DNA of 64,000 bases from Halorientalis persicus (GCF_900110215.1 NZ_FOCX01000002.1:62001-126000), one strand, 5' to 3'. Positions 25,973 through 35,536 are shown, numbered from the stretch's first letter. Translations and numbers: made by a program. Notes: generated by a model not told the origin, from the letters alone.

Positions 25973-26432
25973 GGAGTTGACTCTCCGGCGGGTCGGCGAG
26001 CCACCGACAGTCCGCCGGCGGCGTGCCGCCGACGTGGGTCCCGTCGAACAGGGCGACCAGTCGATACACCGGGTCGTCGTCCGCGTCGTGTTCGTTCTGG
26101 ATGCCGGCGATGGTGACGGCCTGGAGCCCGTCGATCCGACACTCGACGCCGACCGCTCGCCGGGCGCGTTCCTCGAGGGATTCCTCCGGGCCGACGGCCG
26201 ACCCCGGCGGCCGCACCTCGTCACCGTCGGCGCGGGCGAGGACCTCGCCCGCGTCGTTTCGCACGTGAACGTCGACTCGCGCGACCGTCTGTCGCCACTC
26301 CCGGACGGTCTCCTCGTAACACCCCGACGGTATCGACACCGTCGTCTGGGACACCGGAAACGACCCGTACTCGGCTTCGAGTTCGGCCAGCATCTCCGTC
26401 ACGTGATCCCGCGACCGACCGGCAAGACTCAT
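25965..26432 (-). CDS. Nudix-like protein with degenerate Nudix box
   Basis: A 155-residue acidic protein. The centre, GPEESLEERARRAVGVECRI followed by AVTIAGIQNEHDADDDPVYRLVALFDG, matches the Nudix helix and following strands in layout. The canonical REUxEE catalytic core is not present, so diphosphohydrolase activity is doubtful. The C-terminal segment PPADCRWLADPPESQ fits the last Nudix strand (xxWxxxxxLP type). A catalytically inactive or divergent Nudix protein is the best guess. It overlaps the convergent egsA end by 8 nt. Confidence 0.55.
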   Translation of the reverse strand: MSLAGRSRDHVTEMLAELEAEYGSFPVSQTTVSIPSGCYEETVREWRQTVARVDVHVRNDAGEVLARADGDEVRPPGSAVGPEESLEERARRAVGVECRIDGLQAVTIAGIQNEHDADDDPVYRLVALFDGTHVGGTPPADCRWLADPPESQLLI

Positions 26433-26551
26433 GCAACCAGCCAGGGACCAGCAGTGGTTAAACCCGTCACATCGTTTCGACCTCTCGGGAGCCACACAAC
26501 ACCCGATTGACGCCGGACGGGAACGGGAGGGATCGCGCGGTGAGCCGGGAG

Positions 26552-27463
26552 TCAGCCCAGGTCGGCGTCCCGGAAGACGCTGTAAGCGAGTGCACCGGCC
26601 AGGACGACCCAGGCGAGGAGTATCAGGAACGCGGTGTACTCGGAGAGGAGGAACGATCCCGATTGTTGGGCCTGGAGTGCCCGCCCCGTCACACCGTCTT
26701 GCATCAAGCTGGGGTGAGGTGCCGGTGGCACGGGGGGACTAAACGTGACGAGGGCGGTCAGGCGGGTGTATGCGGCACCCGGTGTGAGGTAGGTGAGAAA
26801 CAGGTACAGGTCCGGGGCATTCCCCGAGACGCTGCCGAAAAACGAGTAGACGAAACTCGTGACGCCGGTCCAGGCGAGCTGACAGACGAAGAATATGGAG
26901 ACGATCGACATCAGCGCTCTGTTTCGCGTACTCGACAGTCCTGACACGCTGACAGCGATGACCGTGTACACACCACCGAGCATGGCGGTCAGCACGAACA
27001 ATCCGATCAGCCGCCAGCTGAGATCGACGATCGGCGGCACTCCGAGGAACAGGACGATGCCGGCAGCGATTGCGGCGAAGCCGGCAAGGGAACTCACGGC
27101 GATGACTCCCGACCGGCCGACCATCTTCCCGACGAGGATTTCGGCCCGCTCGAAGGGCTGGCCGAGGAGGAGTTTGATACTCCCCGACCGCCGCTCATCG
27201 ACGATGGAGGTGTATCCGCCGATCAACGCGAGGATCGCTACGATGTGGCTGATCCACGGTACCAGGGAACTGAGAACCCTCGACACCAGAATCCGCCACT
27301 CGCCTGCGGTGAGACCCGCCGGAATGTTTGCGCCCCGTGTCACGATGTATATCAGAGTCCCCATGAACAACACGAAGGCGGCGGTCAGAATCCAGAGGAC
27401 CTTGGACCTGATGGCGTCGTCGAAGTCCTTCCGGGCCATGACCGCCAGCTGGTGGTCCTTCAT
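26552..27463 (-). CDS. ABC-2 type transporter, permease subunit
   Basis: A membrane protein of 303 residues with about six hydrophobic helices, in the NatB/ABC-2 layout: a first helix (VLWILTAAFVLFMGTLIYIV), a cytoplasmic stretch IVDERRSGSIKLLLGQPFERAEILVGKMVGR (the conserved coupling region of such permeases), then paired helices. Its ATG overlaps the stop of the ATPase gene (ATGA at 27460-27463). Together they form an exporter of unknown substrate. Confidence 0.87.
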   Translation of the reverse strand: MKDHQLAVMARKDFDDAIRSKVLWILTAAFVLFMGTLIYIVTRGANIPAGLTAGEWRILVSRVLSSLVPWISHIVAILALIGGYTSIVDERRSGSIKLLLGQPFERAEILVGKMVGRSGVIAVSSLAGFAAIAAGIVLFLGVPPIVDLSWRLIGLFVLTAMLGGVYTVIAVSVSGLSSTRNRALMSIVSIFFVCQLAWTGVTSFVYSFFGSVSGNAPDLYLFLTYLTPGAAYTRLTALVTFSPPVPPAPHPSLMQDGVTGRALQAQQSGSFLLSEYTAFLILLAWVVLAGALAYSVFRDADLG

Positions 27464-28392
27464 GCCGACACCTCCGCGGTCTCGTCCTCGTCGATCAGCG
27501 CCGCGAACAGCTCTTCCAGCGAGGACTCGGTGGTCTCGAAGTCGGTGACCGTCGCACCCGCGTCCTCGATCCGGCTGATCACTCTGGCCTTGGCCGTCGA
27601 GTCCGACAGGCTCATCGTCAGCTCGGGGCCGTCGGCCCGGACGTTGGACACGTCGTCCATCGCCTCCAGATCCGAGATGGTGAGATCCGGCTGGCTGTCG
27701 ACGGTCACGTGCAGCGTGGTTCCGACGCCGACGGTGTCGCGGATCTCGTCGAGCGACGCCACCTCGATGAGTCGCCCCTCGTTCATGATCCCGACCCGGT
27801 CACAGACCGCCTCCACCTGCCCGAGGATGTGACTGGAGAAGAAGACGGTCGCGCCGCGGTTCACCTCTTGCCGGATGACGTCGCGCATCAGCCGGATGCC
27901 GTTCGGGTCGAGTCCGGTGGAGGGCTCGTCGAGGATCAACAGATCCGGGTCGTCTACCAGTGCCATCCCAAGCACCAGCCGCTGAGCCATCCCCTTGGAG
28001 TAGTCGCCGGCGTTGCGCTCGGCGTCCTCGGGGTCCAGCCCCACCCGGTCGAGAATCTCGTCGGGGTCGTCGTCGGCCCCGCGGGCCTGCACGACGAACT
28101 CCAGGTGTCGGCGACCCGAGAGCCGGTCGTAGAGCTGGTACCCGTCGGGAAGGACACCGACCCGTTCCCGGATGTCGACGGCCTCCGTCCGCGTCGGGTG
28201 GCCGAACACGCGCGCCTCCCCCGACGAGGGCGGCGTGTAGTCGAGTAACATATTGATAACCGTCGACTTCCCGGCCCCGTTTGGCCCCAGAAAGCCGAAC
28301 ACCTCCCCCTGTTCGACGGTCAGGTCGACCGAATCGACGGCGACCACCTCCCCGTAACGCCGTGTCAAGGCGTCCGTCTCGATCGCTGCCAT
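27460..28392 (-). CDS. ABC transporter ATP-binding subunit (ABC-2/NatA type)
   Basis: A 310-residue ATPase. Walker A is GPNGAGKST, the Q loop lies in PDGYQLYDRLSGR, the signature is YSKGMAQRLVLGMAL, Walker B is LLILDEPSTGLDP, and the H loop is FFSSHIL. A C-terminal extension of about 80 acidic residues is typical of NatA/DrrA-type subunits. It partners with the overlapping permease gene. Confidence 0.92.
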   Translation of the reverse strand: MAAIETDALTRRYGEVVAVDSVDLTVEQGEVFGFLGPNGAGKSTVINMLLDYTPPSSGEARVFGHPTRTEAVDIRERVGVLPDGYQLYDRLSGRRHLEFVVQARGADDDPDEILDRVGLDPEDAERNAGDYSKGMAQRLVLGMALVDDPDLLILDEPSTGLDPNGIRLMRDVIRQEVNRGATVFFSSHILGQVEAVCDRVGIMNEGRLIEVASLDEIRDTVGVGTTLHVTVDSQPDLTISDLEAMDDVSNVRADGPELTMSLSDSTAKARVISRIEDAGATVTDFETTESSLEELFAALIDEDETAEVSA

Positions 28393-28453
28393 ACTCCCCC
28401 TCTCTACCGCCCCGTCAACAAGTTTTCCCCTTCGACAGTGACACGTAGCGAGC

Positions 28454-28487
28454 GGAATCCCACCCTTCAGGGGTGGGTGGACGTCAA
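28454..28487 (+). mobile_element. Probable solo right end of an IS200/IS605-type (TnpB) element
   Basis: ggaatcccaccc-ttcag-gggtggg, then tggacgtcaa: a 7-bp stem (28459-28465 with 28471-28477) flanked by GGAATC on the left and acgtcaa on the right. This is the layout of the right end (and 3' guide-RNA scaffold) of haloarchaeal IS200/IS605/TnpB elements. No transposase or TnpB gene remains; it is squeezed into the 98 nt between the ABC ATPase start and the S9 peptidase stop. A plain terminator for the peptidase gene is the alternative. Confidence 0.45.
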
Positions 28488-28490
28488 AGG

Positions 28491-30293
28491 TCAGACGTGC
28501 CGATCGAGGAAGTCGACGACGGCCGTGTAGGCCTCGATCCTGTTTTCAAGTTTCGAGATGCCGTGGCCCTCGTCCTCGAAGATCAGTTTCTCGACGGGGA
28601 TGCCCTGTGACCGGACTTCCTCGACGATCTGTTCGGCCTCCCCGACGGGCACCCGCGGGTCGTTCGCGCCGTGGAGGACGAACAGGGGCGCGTCGATCCG
28701 GTCGGCGTGGTTGAGCGGGCTGATCGATTCGAGAAACTCCCGGTCGCCGTCGAGCGATCCGTACTCGGCCTCGCGGTGGTCCTGTCGCCAGGCCCCCGTG
28801 TTCTCGAGGAAGGTCACGAAGTTCGCGATCCCCACGGAGTCGACGCCGGCCGCCCACAGGTCGGGGTACTCCGTCAGCGCCGCCAGCACCATGAACCCGC
28901 CGTAGGAGCCACCCTTGGCGACGATCCGGTCGGGATCGACCGCCGACTGATCGGAGAGCCACTCGACGGCCGCCCGGACGTCTTTCACCGAGTCCATCCG
29001 CTTCTCCACGTCGTCGAGGTGCGTGTAGGCCGTGCCGTAGCCCGTCGAGCCCCGGACGTTGGGCTCGAAGACCGCGTAGCCCCGCGACAGGAAATACTGG
29101 GTCAGCCCCGAGAAGGAGGGGCGGCGCTGGCTCTCGGGCCCGCCGTGGATGTCGACGATGACGGGAACGCCGTCGGCGTCGCGCTTTTCCTCCGCGGGGA
29201 GCGTGAAGTAGGCGGGAATCGCCCGGTCGTCGAAGGTCTCGTAGTGGACGAGTTCGGGCTCGCGGAACGACGAGGGTGGGATGCCGGCGGTCGAGGCGCG
29301 GGTCCACTGCTCGGTCTCGCCCGACTCGAACGTAATCCGGTGGACGTTCGTGTTGTTCGTCCGACTCGACGCCGAGAGCGCGAACGTCTCGCCGTCGGGG
29401 CCGAAGCTCACGCCGCCGGCGGTGCCGTCGGGTAGGTCCGGCGTGGGCCGAGTCTCGTACGCCGTCGCGCCCGTCAACTCGCCGACGGTGATCTCGGTGT
29501 AGCCGTCGACGTTCCGGGAGTAGGCCAGGCGGCCGGTCTCGTCGTCCAGTGCGATGCCGTCGACGTTCCACTCCCCACCGTCCTCGACGACGGCGAAGTC
29601 GCCCGTGTCCAGATCGAGCCGTTCGAGTCGGAGCGTGTCGCTATCGCGGTCAGTACAGCAGTAGATGGCGTCGCCGTCGGGCCCCCAGGAGGGACTGTTG
29701 TACCGTACGTCGCCGTCGTGGGGCGTGACGTGGTCGAGGTCGCCCGAGTCGAGATGGAGGACGTACAGGTCCTTGTCGAACGAGGAGGCGTGTTCGGTGA
29801 CCAGCAGGCGGTCGTCGGCGGGGCTCCAGCCCGCCAGCGCGAGCCAGCCGTCCCCCTCGTAGATCAGGTCGGCATCGTCGCCTCGCTCGTCGCGACCCTG
29901 CACGTACACGTCGAAGACGGACTCGTCGCGGCGATTAGCGGCGAAGGCGATGCGGTCGCCACCGTGGGACCACCCGCCCCAGTAGTGGATGGCGTCGGGC
30001 GTGTCGGTCAGCGGGTGGACTTCACCGGCGTCGAGTTCGAGCCTGAACAGCTGGGTGAACTCGTCGCCACCCTCGTCCATGCCGAAGGCAAGTTCGCGGC
30101 GTTCGGGCGAGAACGAACAGAAGGTGACGCGTTCGTCGTAGAAGGTGCGTTGCTCGGGCCAGCCGGCGGGTTCGTCGAGCGTCCAGAGCTGTGGGGTGCC
30201 GGTCGTGTCCATCAGGAAGGCGACGGTGCCCTCGGGGCCGACGGACGCGCCGTAGGCGCTGCGGACGTTGAGGTACCGCTCCAGGTCGTGCAT
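28491..30293 (-). CDS. S9 family prolyl oligopeptidase-like serine peptidase
   Basis: A 600-residue peptidase. The N-terminal half is a beta-propeller with repeated strand pairs (WSHGGDRIAFAANR, WSPADDRLLVTEH, WGPDGDAIYCCTD). The C-terminal alpha/beta-hydrolase domain has the triad Ser463 (KGGSYGGFM), Asp545 (NDPRVPVG) and His577 (EDEGHGISK), the dipeptidyl/acylaminoacyl peptidase order. No signal peptide, so probably cytoplasmic. The ATG at 30293 is preferred because the upstream frame is Pro/Arg-rich and an A/T-rich promoter patch (about 30315-30330) lies between. Confidence 0.93.
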   Translation of the reverse strand: MHDLERYLNVRSAYGASVGPEGTVAFLMDTTGTPQLWTLDEPAGWPEQRTFYDERVTFCSFSPERRELAFGMDEGGDEFTQLFRLELDAGEVHPLTDTPDAIHYWGGWSHGGDRIAFAANRRDESVFDVYVQGRDERGDDADLIYEGDGWLALAGWSPADDRLLVTEHASSFDKDLYVLHLDSGDLDHVTPHDGDVRYNSPSWGPDGDAIYCCTDRDSDTLRLERLDLDTGDFAVVEDGGEWNVDGIALDDETGRLAYSRNVDGYTEITVGELTGATAYETRPTPDLPDGTAGGVSFGPDGETFALSASSRTNNTNVHRITFESGETEQWTRASTAGIPPSSFREPELVHYETFDDRAIPAYFTLPAEEKRDADGVPVIVDIHGGPESQRRPSFSGLTQYFLSRGYAVFEPNVRGSTGYGTAYTHLDDVEKRMDSVKDVRAAVEWLSDQSAVDPDRIVAKGGSYGGFMVLAALTEYPDLWAAGVDSVGIANFVTFLENTGAWRQDHREAEYGSLDGDREFLESISPLNHADRIDAPLFVLHGANDPRVPVGEAEQIVEEVRSQGIPVEKLIFEDEGHGISKLENRIEAYTAVVDFLDRHV

Positions 30294-30399
30294 GGCTGTC
30301 GGTCGGACGGGCAACCTATACGTTTTTACCCGACGACTGGGCAACGCAACCAGAGGGAGAGTCGCCGGATGGGCGAGCGGGGAGCGCGAAGTCTTTGAC

Positions 30400-30480
30400 C
30401 TCGGTTCGAGCGGGCTCTGCCCGTGAGAACGGAGTGACCCGCGAGCAGGGGGCGACTCCGTGTCGGACAAAGGACAGGGA
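30400..30480. repeat. Palindrome-rich repeat between divergent genes
   Basis: Contains cgggc-tct-gcccg (30411-30423) followed by gtgagaacggagtgacccgcgagc, which resembles the repeat inserted in nth at 8298-8367. It lies in the 217-nt divergent region between the S9 peptidase and the glycosyltransferase; the promoter of the latter (gattttt, near 30478-30485) is at its right edge. Confidence 0.45.
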
Positions 30481-30510
30481 TTTTTGAGCGGCCGCCGTGT
30501 CCCCCCGGGT

Positions 30511-31569
30511 ATGCGGGTCGCCTTCGTGTCGGAGCGGACGGTGTTTCACGAGTCCACCGAGGGGCGGGAGCGCCTCCACCGTATCGCGACGAACCTCGAC
30601 GCTCGCGGCCACGACGTGACCGTCTACTGTGCCCAGTGGTGGCCGGACTACCCCGAGACCATCGAACACGAGGGGATCACCTACCGCGGGATCACCGTCT
30701 CGGACTCGAAGGCGGCCTTTCTCGCCCGGATTCCCTGGACGGTCGCGCTGGACCGTCCGGACGTGATCCACGCGACACCCGAACCGCCGGGCGTCGTCAC
30801 CGCCGCCAAGTTGGCGGCCGTCCCCGCCCGCGCGCCGCTGGTCGTCGAGTGGTTCGGCGACGAGGATCTGCCCGACTCGCGGGCGCGAAGCTACGCCGCG
30901 CGGCTCCCGGACACCGTCGTCACGCCCTCGGAACTCGTCCGGACGACGGTCCGGGAGTACGGCGCGACCGGCGACAACACGCGCGTCATCCCCGAGAGCA
31001 TCGACACCGAACTGATCGACGAGGTCGAACCGGACGAGGACGCCGACATCGTCTACGCTCGCGAGCTGGACGCCGACGCGAACGTCCAGACGCTGTTGCT
31101 CGCGCTCGCCGAGTTGCGCCAGCGCGACTGGTCGGCGACGATCATCGGCGACGGCCCCCGACGCGAGGAGATCGAACGGCAGGCCGAAGACCTGCGCATC
31201 GACGACCGGATCACCTTCGCCGGCGACCTCGACCGCGAGGAACGCATCTCGATCTACCGGGGCGCACACACCTTCGTCCACACCGCCTTCCGGGAGAACT
31301 TCGCCACGGAACTGCTGTGGGCGCTGGCCTGTGGCTGTATCGGCATCGTCGAGTACCAGGCCGAATCCAGCGCGCACGAACTCATCGAGACCTACCGCCG
31401 GAGCTTTCGGGTCACCGACGACGAGGAACTCACCGAGGCCATCCGCGACGCCGCCGGCATGGAACGGCTGGATCGGGACCCCGACATGGACCGGTACGAC
31501 CACGAGGAAGTGCTGGATCGGTATCTCGACTGCTACCGGGACCTGCGCGAGGAGCAGGGGCTGTTTTGA
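30511..31569 (+). CDS. Glycosyltransferase family 4 protein
   Basis: A GT-B fold glycosyltransferase of 352 residues. The N-terminus MRVAFVSERTVFHESTEGRE matches the acceptor-binding domain start. The C-terminal GT4 pattern is clear: ATIIGDGPRREEIERQAEDL, then DDRITFAGDLDREERISIYRGAHTFVH, and FRENFATELLWALACGCIGIVEY (E-x7-E type donor-binding motif). The likely job is glycan or glycolipid synthesis; donor and acceptor are unknown. The TATA-like tract near 30480 fits the ATG at 30511. Confidence 0.88.
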   Translation: MRVAFVSERTVFHESTEGRERLHRIATNLDARGHDVTVYCAQWWPDYPETIEHEGITYRGITVSDSKAAFLARIPWTVALDRPDVIHATPEPPGVVTAAKLAAVPARAPLVVEWFGDEDLPDSRARSYAARLPDTVVTPSELVRTTVREYGATGDNTRVIPESIDTELIDEVEPDEDADIVYARELDADANVQTLLLALAELRQRDWSATIIGDGPRREEIERQAEDLRIDDRITFAGDLDREERISIYRGAHTFVHTAFRENFATELLWALACGCIGIVEYQAESSAHELIETYRRSFRVTDDEELTEAIRDAAGMERLDRDPDMDRYDHEEVLDRYLDCYRDLREEQGLF

Positions 31570-31623
31570 GTCGGCTCAATTCTACGGCGTCCCGACTTTC
31601 CGTCGGCCGGTAGAACGTCCGGT

Positions 31624-33072
31624 ATGCAGGAGACGACCCAGCGTGTCGCCGACGGTGTCGCGACCACCGACGCCGCCTCGGCCGCCGACCTGGTCCCCGA
31701 CGACGGTACCGTCCCGACGAGCGGCCTCAGCGCCGGTCCGAAAGACATCGCTCACGAACTGGCCGCGTCCGGCCGTGACCTGTCGCTGACGATCCCCGCG
31801 AGCGCCGACGCCGGCTTCGTGGCCGACACCGAACTGCCCAACGCCGACGCGCTCGACCTCCGCTATCCCTTCTCGGCGTGGCCCAACCTCAAGCGCGCGG
31901 TCAACGACGGACGGGTCGACTTCGTCGACGATCACCTCTCGGTCGTCGAGCAGTCGGTCGCCCAGGGCCACTTCGGTGACCCCGACGTGGCCGTCGTGGA
32001 AGCCCTCGCCGTGGGCGAGGACTGGCTCGTGCCGACGACCGCCGTCGGCGGCGTCCCGGGGTTCGTCGCCGCCGCAGACGCGGTGATCGTCGAGGTCAAC
32101 GAGGCCTTGCCGCTAGAACTCCAGCGCCTGCACGACACCTGGACGCCCGCGACGCCGCCCCGTGACCCCCTCTCGCTGTCCGATCCGGGCGAACGGCTGG
32201 GCGACCAGTTCGTCCGGTTCGATCCCGACAAGCTGGCGGCCGTCGTCCGCACCGAGAACGACCCGATCCCGTACCCGTTTCGGGAACCGTCCGACGCCGA
32301 GACCGCCATCGCGGACAACGCCCTCGACTTTCTCGCCGACGAACTCGCCGAGAACCCCGCCTTCCGCGAGCGGTTCGCCTTCGAGGTCGGCATCGGCTCG
32401 CTGGGCAACGAGATCACCGAACGGATCGGCGACCTCGGCTTCGGCGACCGAGACGTAGCCTACTTCGGCGAGGTGGCTCAGGACGGCCTGCTGGATCTGC
32501 TCGAAGCCGGGACACTCTCCGCTGCGAGCGCGACCGCGCTCGTCCTCGGCGAGGACGGCGTGAACCGGATGCTCGACCGGCCCGAACTCGTGGCCGAGAA
32601 CGTCGTCACGCGGTCGATGAGCGTCTCGAACGACCCCGGTCTGATCCGGGCGTTCGGCGTCGTCGCGATCAACACCGCCGTCGAAGTCGACGTGTACGGC
32701 CACACCAACTCCTCGCACGTGCGCGGATCGCAACTCCTGCAGGGCATCGGCGGCTCCGGCGACTTCGCCCGCAACGGCCTGCTCTCGATGATGGTGTTGC
32801 CTTCGACGGCGAAGGACGGCGACGTATCGAGAATCGTCCCGATGGCGTCTCACGTCGACCATCCCGATCACGACGTGGACGTGGTGGTGACCGAACACGG
32901 CGTCGCCGACCTGCGCGGGCTGACGCCGGACGAGCGATTCGAGGAAATCGTCGGTGCGTGTGCCCATCCCGACTTCCGCCCGGAACTCAGACGCTACGGC
33001 GAGCGCGCCGCCCAGAACGGCGGGCATATGCCACACGACCTCCCGACCGCGTTCGATATGCACGGGCAGTGA
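31624..33072 (+). CDS. Acetyl-CoA hydrolase/CoA-transferase (succinyl-CoA:acetate type)
   Basis: A 482-residue family I CoA-transferase. It is recognisable from GEVAQDGLLDLLEAGTLSAASATAL (the catalytic Glu region, matching the EVIQDG motif of Cat1/AarC enzymes), IGSLGNEITERI, and the C-terminal IVPMASHVDHPDHDVDVVVTEHGVADLRGLTP. It moves CoA between an acyl-CoA and a carboxylic acid, or hydrolyses acetyl-CoA; the exact acyl partner cannot be read from the sequence. It ends 19 nt from the convergent folCP gene. Confidence 0.88.
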   Translation: MQETTQRVADGVATTDAASAADLVPDDGTVPTSGLSAGPKDIAHELAASGRDLSLTIPASADAGFVADTELPNADALDLRYPFSAWPNLKRAVNDGRVDFVDDHLSVVEQSVAQGHFGDPDVAVVEALAVGEDWLVPTTAVGGVPGFVAAADAVIVEVNEALPLELQRLHDTWTPATPPRDPLSLSDPGERLGDQFVRFDPDKLAAVVRTENDPIPYPFREPSDAETAIADNALDFLADELAENPAFRERFAFEVGIGSLGNEITERIGDLGFGDRDVAYFGEVAQDGLLDLLEAGTLSAASATALVLGEDGVNRMLDRPELVAENVVTRSMSVSNDPGLIRAFGVVAINTAVEVDVYGHTNSSHVRGSQLLQGIGGSGDFARNGLLSMMVLPSTAKDGDVSRIVPMASHVDHPDHDVDVVVTEHGVADLRGLTPDERFEEIVGACAHPDFRPELRRYGERAAQNGGHMPHDLPTAFDMHGQ

Positions 33073-33091
33073 GCGAGGACCCGGCCCGGCG

Positions 33092-35536
33092 TCACTCGTC
33101 ACCGGCGTCGACCGGGTCGTCCGCAGCCGCGACCGCCTGGACGGCGGCGACGTTCTCCTTCACGTCGTGGACGCGCACGATGTCGGCCCCGCGCTCGGCG
33201 GCGATGGTCGTCCCCGCGACGGTCGCGGCCAGTCGCTCGTCGGGGTCGCGGTCGATCCGTCCGAACATCGACTTGTGAGAGTGACCGATCAAAACGGGAC
33301 AGCCCAGCGCCTGGAACTCGTCGATGCGTCCGAGGAGTTCGAAGTCCTCGGTCGGCGACTTGGCGAACCCCAGTCCGGGGTCGACGATGATCTGCTCGCG
33401 GTCCAGGCCCGCTTTCTCGGCCAGGAGGATCCGTTCGCTCAGTTCGTCCAGCACGTCCGTGACCACGTCGTCGTACTCGCGGTCGGTGTCGGGGTCGACC
33501 GGCGTCTCCTCGCTGTGCATCACGACGACCGGCACGTCGTGGTCGGCCGCGACAAGCCGCATCTCCGGGTCTTCGAGGCCGGACACGTCGTTGAGGATGT
33601 CAGCACCCGCATCGAGAGCCGCCCGGGCGACGGCGGCCTTCCGCGTGTCGACGGCGACCGCAGCGTCGAGGTCACTGATCCGCTCGATCACTGGGACGAC
33701 GCGGTCGATCTCCGCTTCGGCGGGCACCGGGTCAGCGCCGGGTCGGGTCGACTCCCCGCCCACGTCGACGATGTCGACGCCGTTTGCGACCATCTCCTCG
33801 GCGCGAGCGACGGCGGCCTCGACGGCCTCGTACTCCCCGCCGTCGTGAAAGCTGTCCGGCGTGACGTTGAGGATGCCCATAACGGCCGTCCCGTCCTCCC
33901 AGGGGTAGCCCCGTTCGTCGGGTCCGTGACCTTCGATCTCCAGCGCCGCCCGGAGGTCGTCGGCCAGCGGCGAGAGCCCGTAGGGCTGGCCGTCGAGCTT
34001 CCCGCAGAGTCGCTTGAACTGCGCGAGCGTCCCCATCAACACGGCGTCGACGTTCTCGCGGTCCTGGTCGACCAGCCCGGAGACGGCACACTCGCCGCCC
34101 AGCGAGAGCATCTCCTCCTTGAGATACTGGGCCTGCCGGGGCTGAACGCGGGTTCGCAGGATTCGGTGGACGCCCTTCCCGCCCATCCGCCAGACGCCGG
34201 CGTCGGTGACGTGGGCGCGGTCGAGCGTCTCCCGTGATTCGGCCACCGAGTCGACGCGGGTCGGGACCGTCGGGCGGGTCCAGCCCGATCGGGCCTCCGC
34301 GACGCAGTACAGGGACCCGCTCACCAGCACGCAGTCGTCGGGGTCGGCGGCCTCACGGGCCATCTCGAAGGCACCGGCCACGTCGCTGCGGGTCTCGACT
34401 TCGGCGTCGGTCTCGGCCTCGAACGCACGTGCGAGCACGTCGTCGGCTTCCGCGCGGTCGAGATCGGGTTCGCAGGCCACGACGTGGTCGGCGTCGGGCA
34501 GAGCCGCCGCGATGCCGCGATGGTCCTTGTCGCTCATCGCGCCGATCACGACGTGCAGATCGTCGTAGTCGAACGAATCGAGGGTGTCGGAGAGGGCGGC
34601 ACAGCCGCCGGGGTTGTGCGCGCCGTCGAGGACGACGAGCGGGCCCCGCCCCATCACCTCGAACCGACCGGGCCAGTGGGCGTTGCGCAGGCCCCGCGCG
34701 AGGTCGTCGCGGTCGGGGTCCGCGACCTGTCGGGCCAGCGCCGCCGCGACCCCGGCGTTTCGGGCCTGGTGTTCGCCCAGCAGCGGCAGTCTGGTCTCGA
34801 CGGCCCAGTCGTCGCCGTCGAGGGAAATCGTCGCTTCCAGCCCGTCCCGGCCGCCGTAGGCGACCGTGCAGTCCTCGTCGGGGTCGGTCCCCACGGTGTA
34901 GAGATCGTCGGTGACCTCGCGGGCGGCGTCGCGGGCGTCACCAGTCGCGCCCGTCACGAGCGGGGCGTCCTCGGGGGCGACGTGGGCCTTGTCGCGAGCG
35001 ATCTCGGCCACGGTATCGCCAAGCAGGTCGGTGTGTTCGAGGGTGACGGTCGTGACGGCGCTGGCGACGGGATCGACGACACTGGTGGCGTCGTGGCGAC
35101 CGCCGATGCCGACTTCGAGGACGGCCACGTCCACGTCGGCGCGGCGGAACGCCCACAGCGCCATCACCGTGAGCGTCTCGAAGAAGGTGGGTGCGTCCCC
35201 GTCGGCCGCGCGGTCGGTGACGTAGGGTTCGGCCTCGTCGACGAACTCGACGAGGGCGCGCTCGGTGAGTTTGTGACCGTTGATCCGGACGCGTTCGCGC
35301 ACGTCGTCGAGGTGTGGAGAAGTGTAGAGACCCACGTCGAGGCCCGCTTCGCGGAGGACGCGCTCGGTCATCCGCGCCGTGCTGCCCTTCCCGTTCGAGC
35401 CGGCGATCTGGATCGCTCGAACGGACTCCTGTGGGTCGTCGAGATGGGCCAGGAAGTCCCGCGTCGCCGTCGTGCCCGGCCGCGGCGGGTACCGGCGCAG
35501 GTCGAACAGAAAGTTCGCCGCGTCGTGGAACTCCAT
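33092..35536 (-). CDS. folCP: Bifunctional folylpolyglutamate synthase / dihydropteroate synthase (FolC-FolP fusion)
   Basis: An 814-residue fusion. The N-terminal FolC part has the P-loop IAGSNGKGSTARM, TSPHLDDVRERVRING, and WPGRFEVMGRGPLVVLDGAHNPGG. The C-terminal FolP part has MGILNVTPDSFHDGGEY, DVGGESTRPGADPVPAEAEI, and VDPGLGFAKSPTEDF. A linker region of about 100 residues sits between. Such fusions are known in haloarchaea and combine two late steps of folate synthesis in one chain. The ATG at 35536 (MEFHDAANFLFDL) matches the conserved start; the frame runs five codons further upstream. Confidence 0.94.
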   Translation of the reverse strand: MEFHDAANFLFDLRRYPPRPGTTATRDFLAHLDDPQESVRAIQIAGSNGKGSTARMTERVLREAGLDVGLYTSPHLDDVRERVRINGHKLTERALVEFVDEAEPYVTDRAADGDAPTFFETLTVMALWAFRRADVDVAVLEVGIGGRHDATSVVDPVASAVTTVTLEHTDLLGDTVAEIARDKAHVAPEDAPLVTGATGDARDAAREVTDDLYTVGTDPDEDCTVAYGGRDGLEATISLDGDDWAVETRLPLLGEHQARNAGVAAALARQVADPDRDDLARGLRNAHWPGRFEVMGRGPLVVLDGAHNPGGCAALSDTLDSFDYDDLHVVIGAMSDKDHRGIAAALPDADHVVACEPDLDRAEADDVLARAFEAETDAEVETRSDVAGAFEMAREAADPDDCVLVSGSLYCVAEARSGWTRPTVPTRVDSVAESRETLDRAHVTDAGVWRMGGKGVHRILRTRVQPRQAQYLKEEMLSLGGECAVSGLVDQDRENVDAVLMGTLAQFKRLCGKLDGQPYGLSPLADDLRAALEIEGHGPDERGYPWEDGTAVMGILNVTPDSFHDGGEYEAVEAAVARAEEMVANGVDIVDVGGESTRPGADPVPAEAEIDRVVPVIERISDLDAAVAVDTRKAAVARAALDAGADILNDVSGLEDPEMRLVAADHDVPVVVMHSEETPVDPDTDREYDDVVTDVLDELSERILLAEKAGLDREQIIVDPGLGFAKSPTEDFELLGRIDEFQALGCPVLIGHSHKSMFGRIDRDPDERLAATVAGTTIAAERGADIVRVHDVKENVAAVQAVAAADDPVDAGDE

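Noticed and set aside
28459-28477. Simple terminator for the S9 peptidase gene
   Set aside because: Kept only as an alternative: the flanking GGAATC and CGTCAA fit an IS200/IS605 right end better, though this is not certain.
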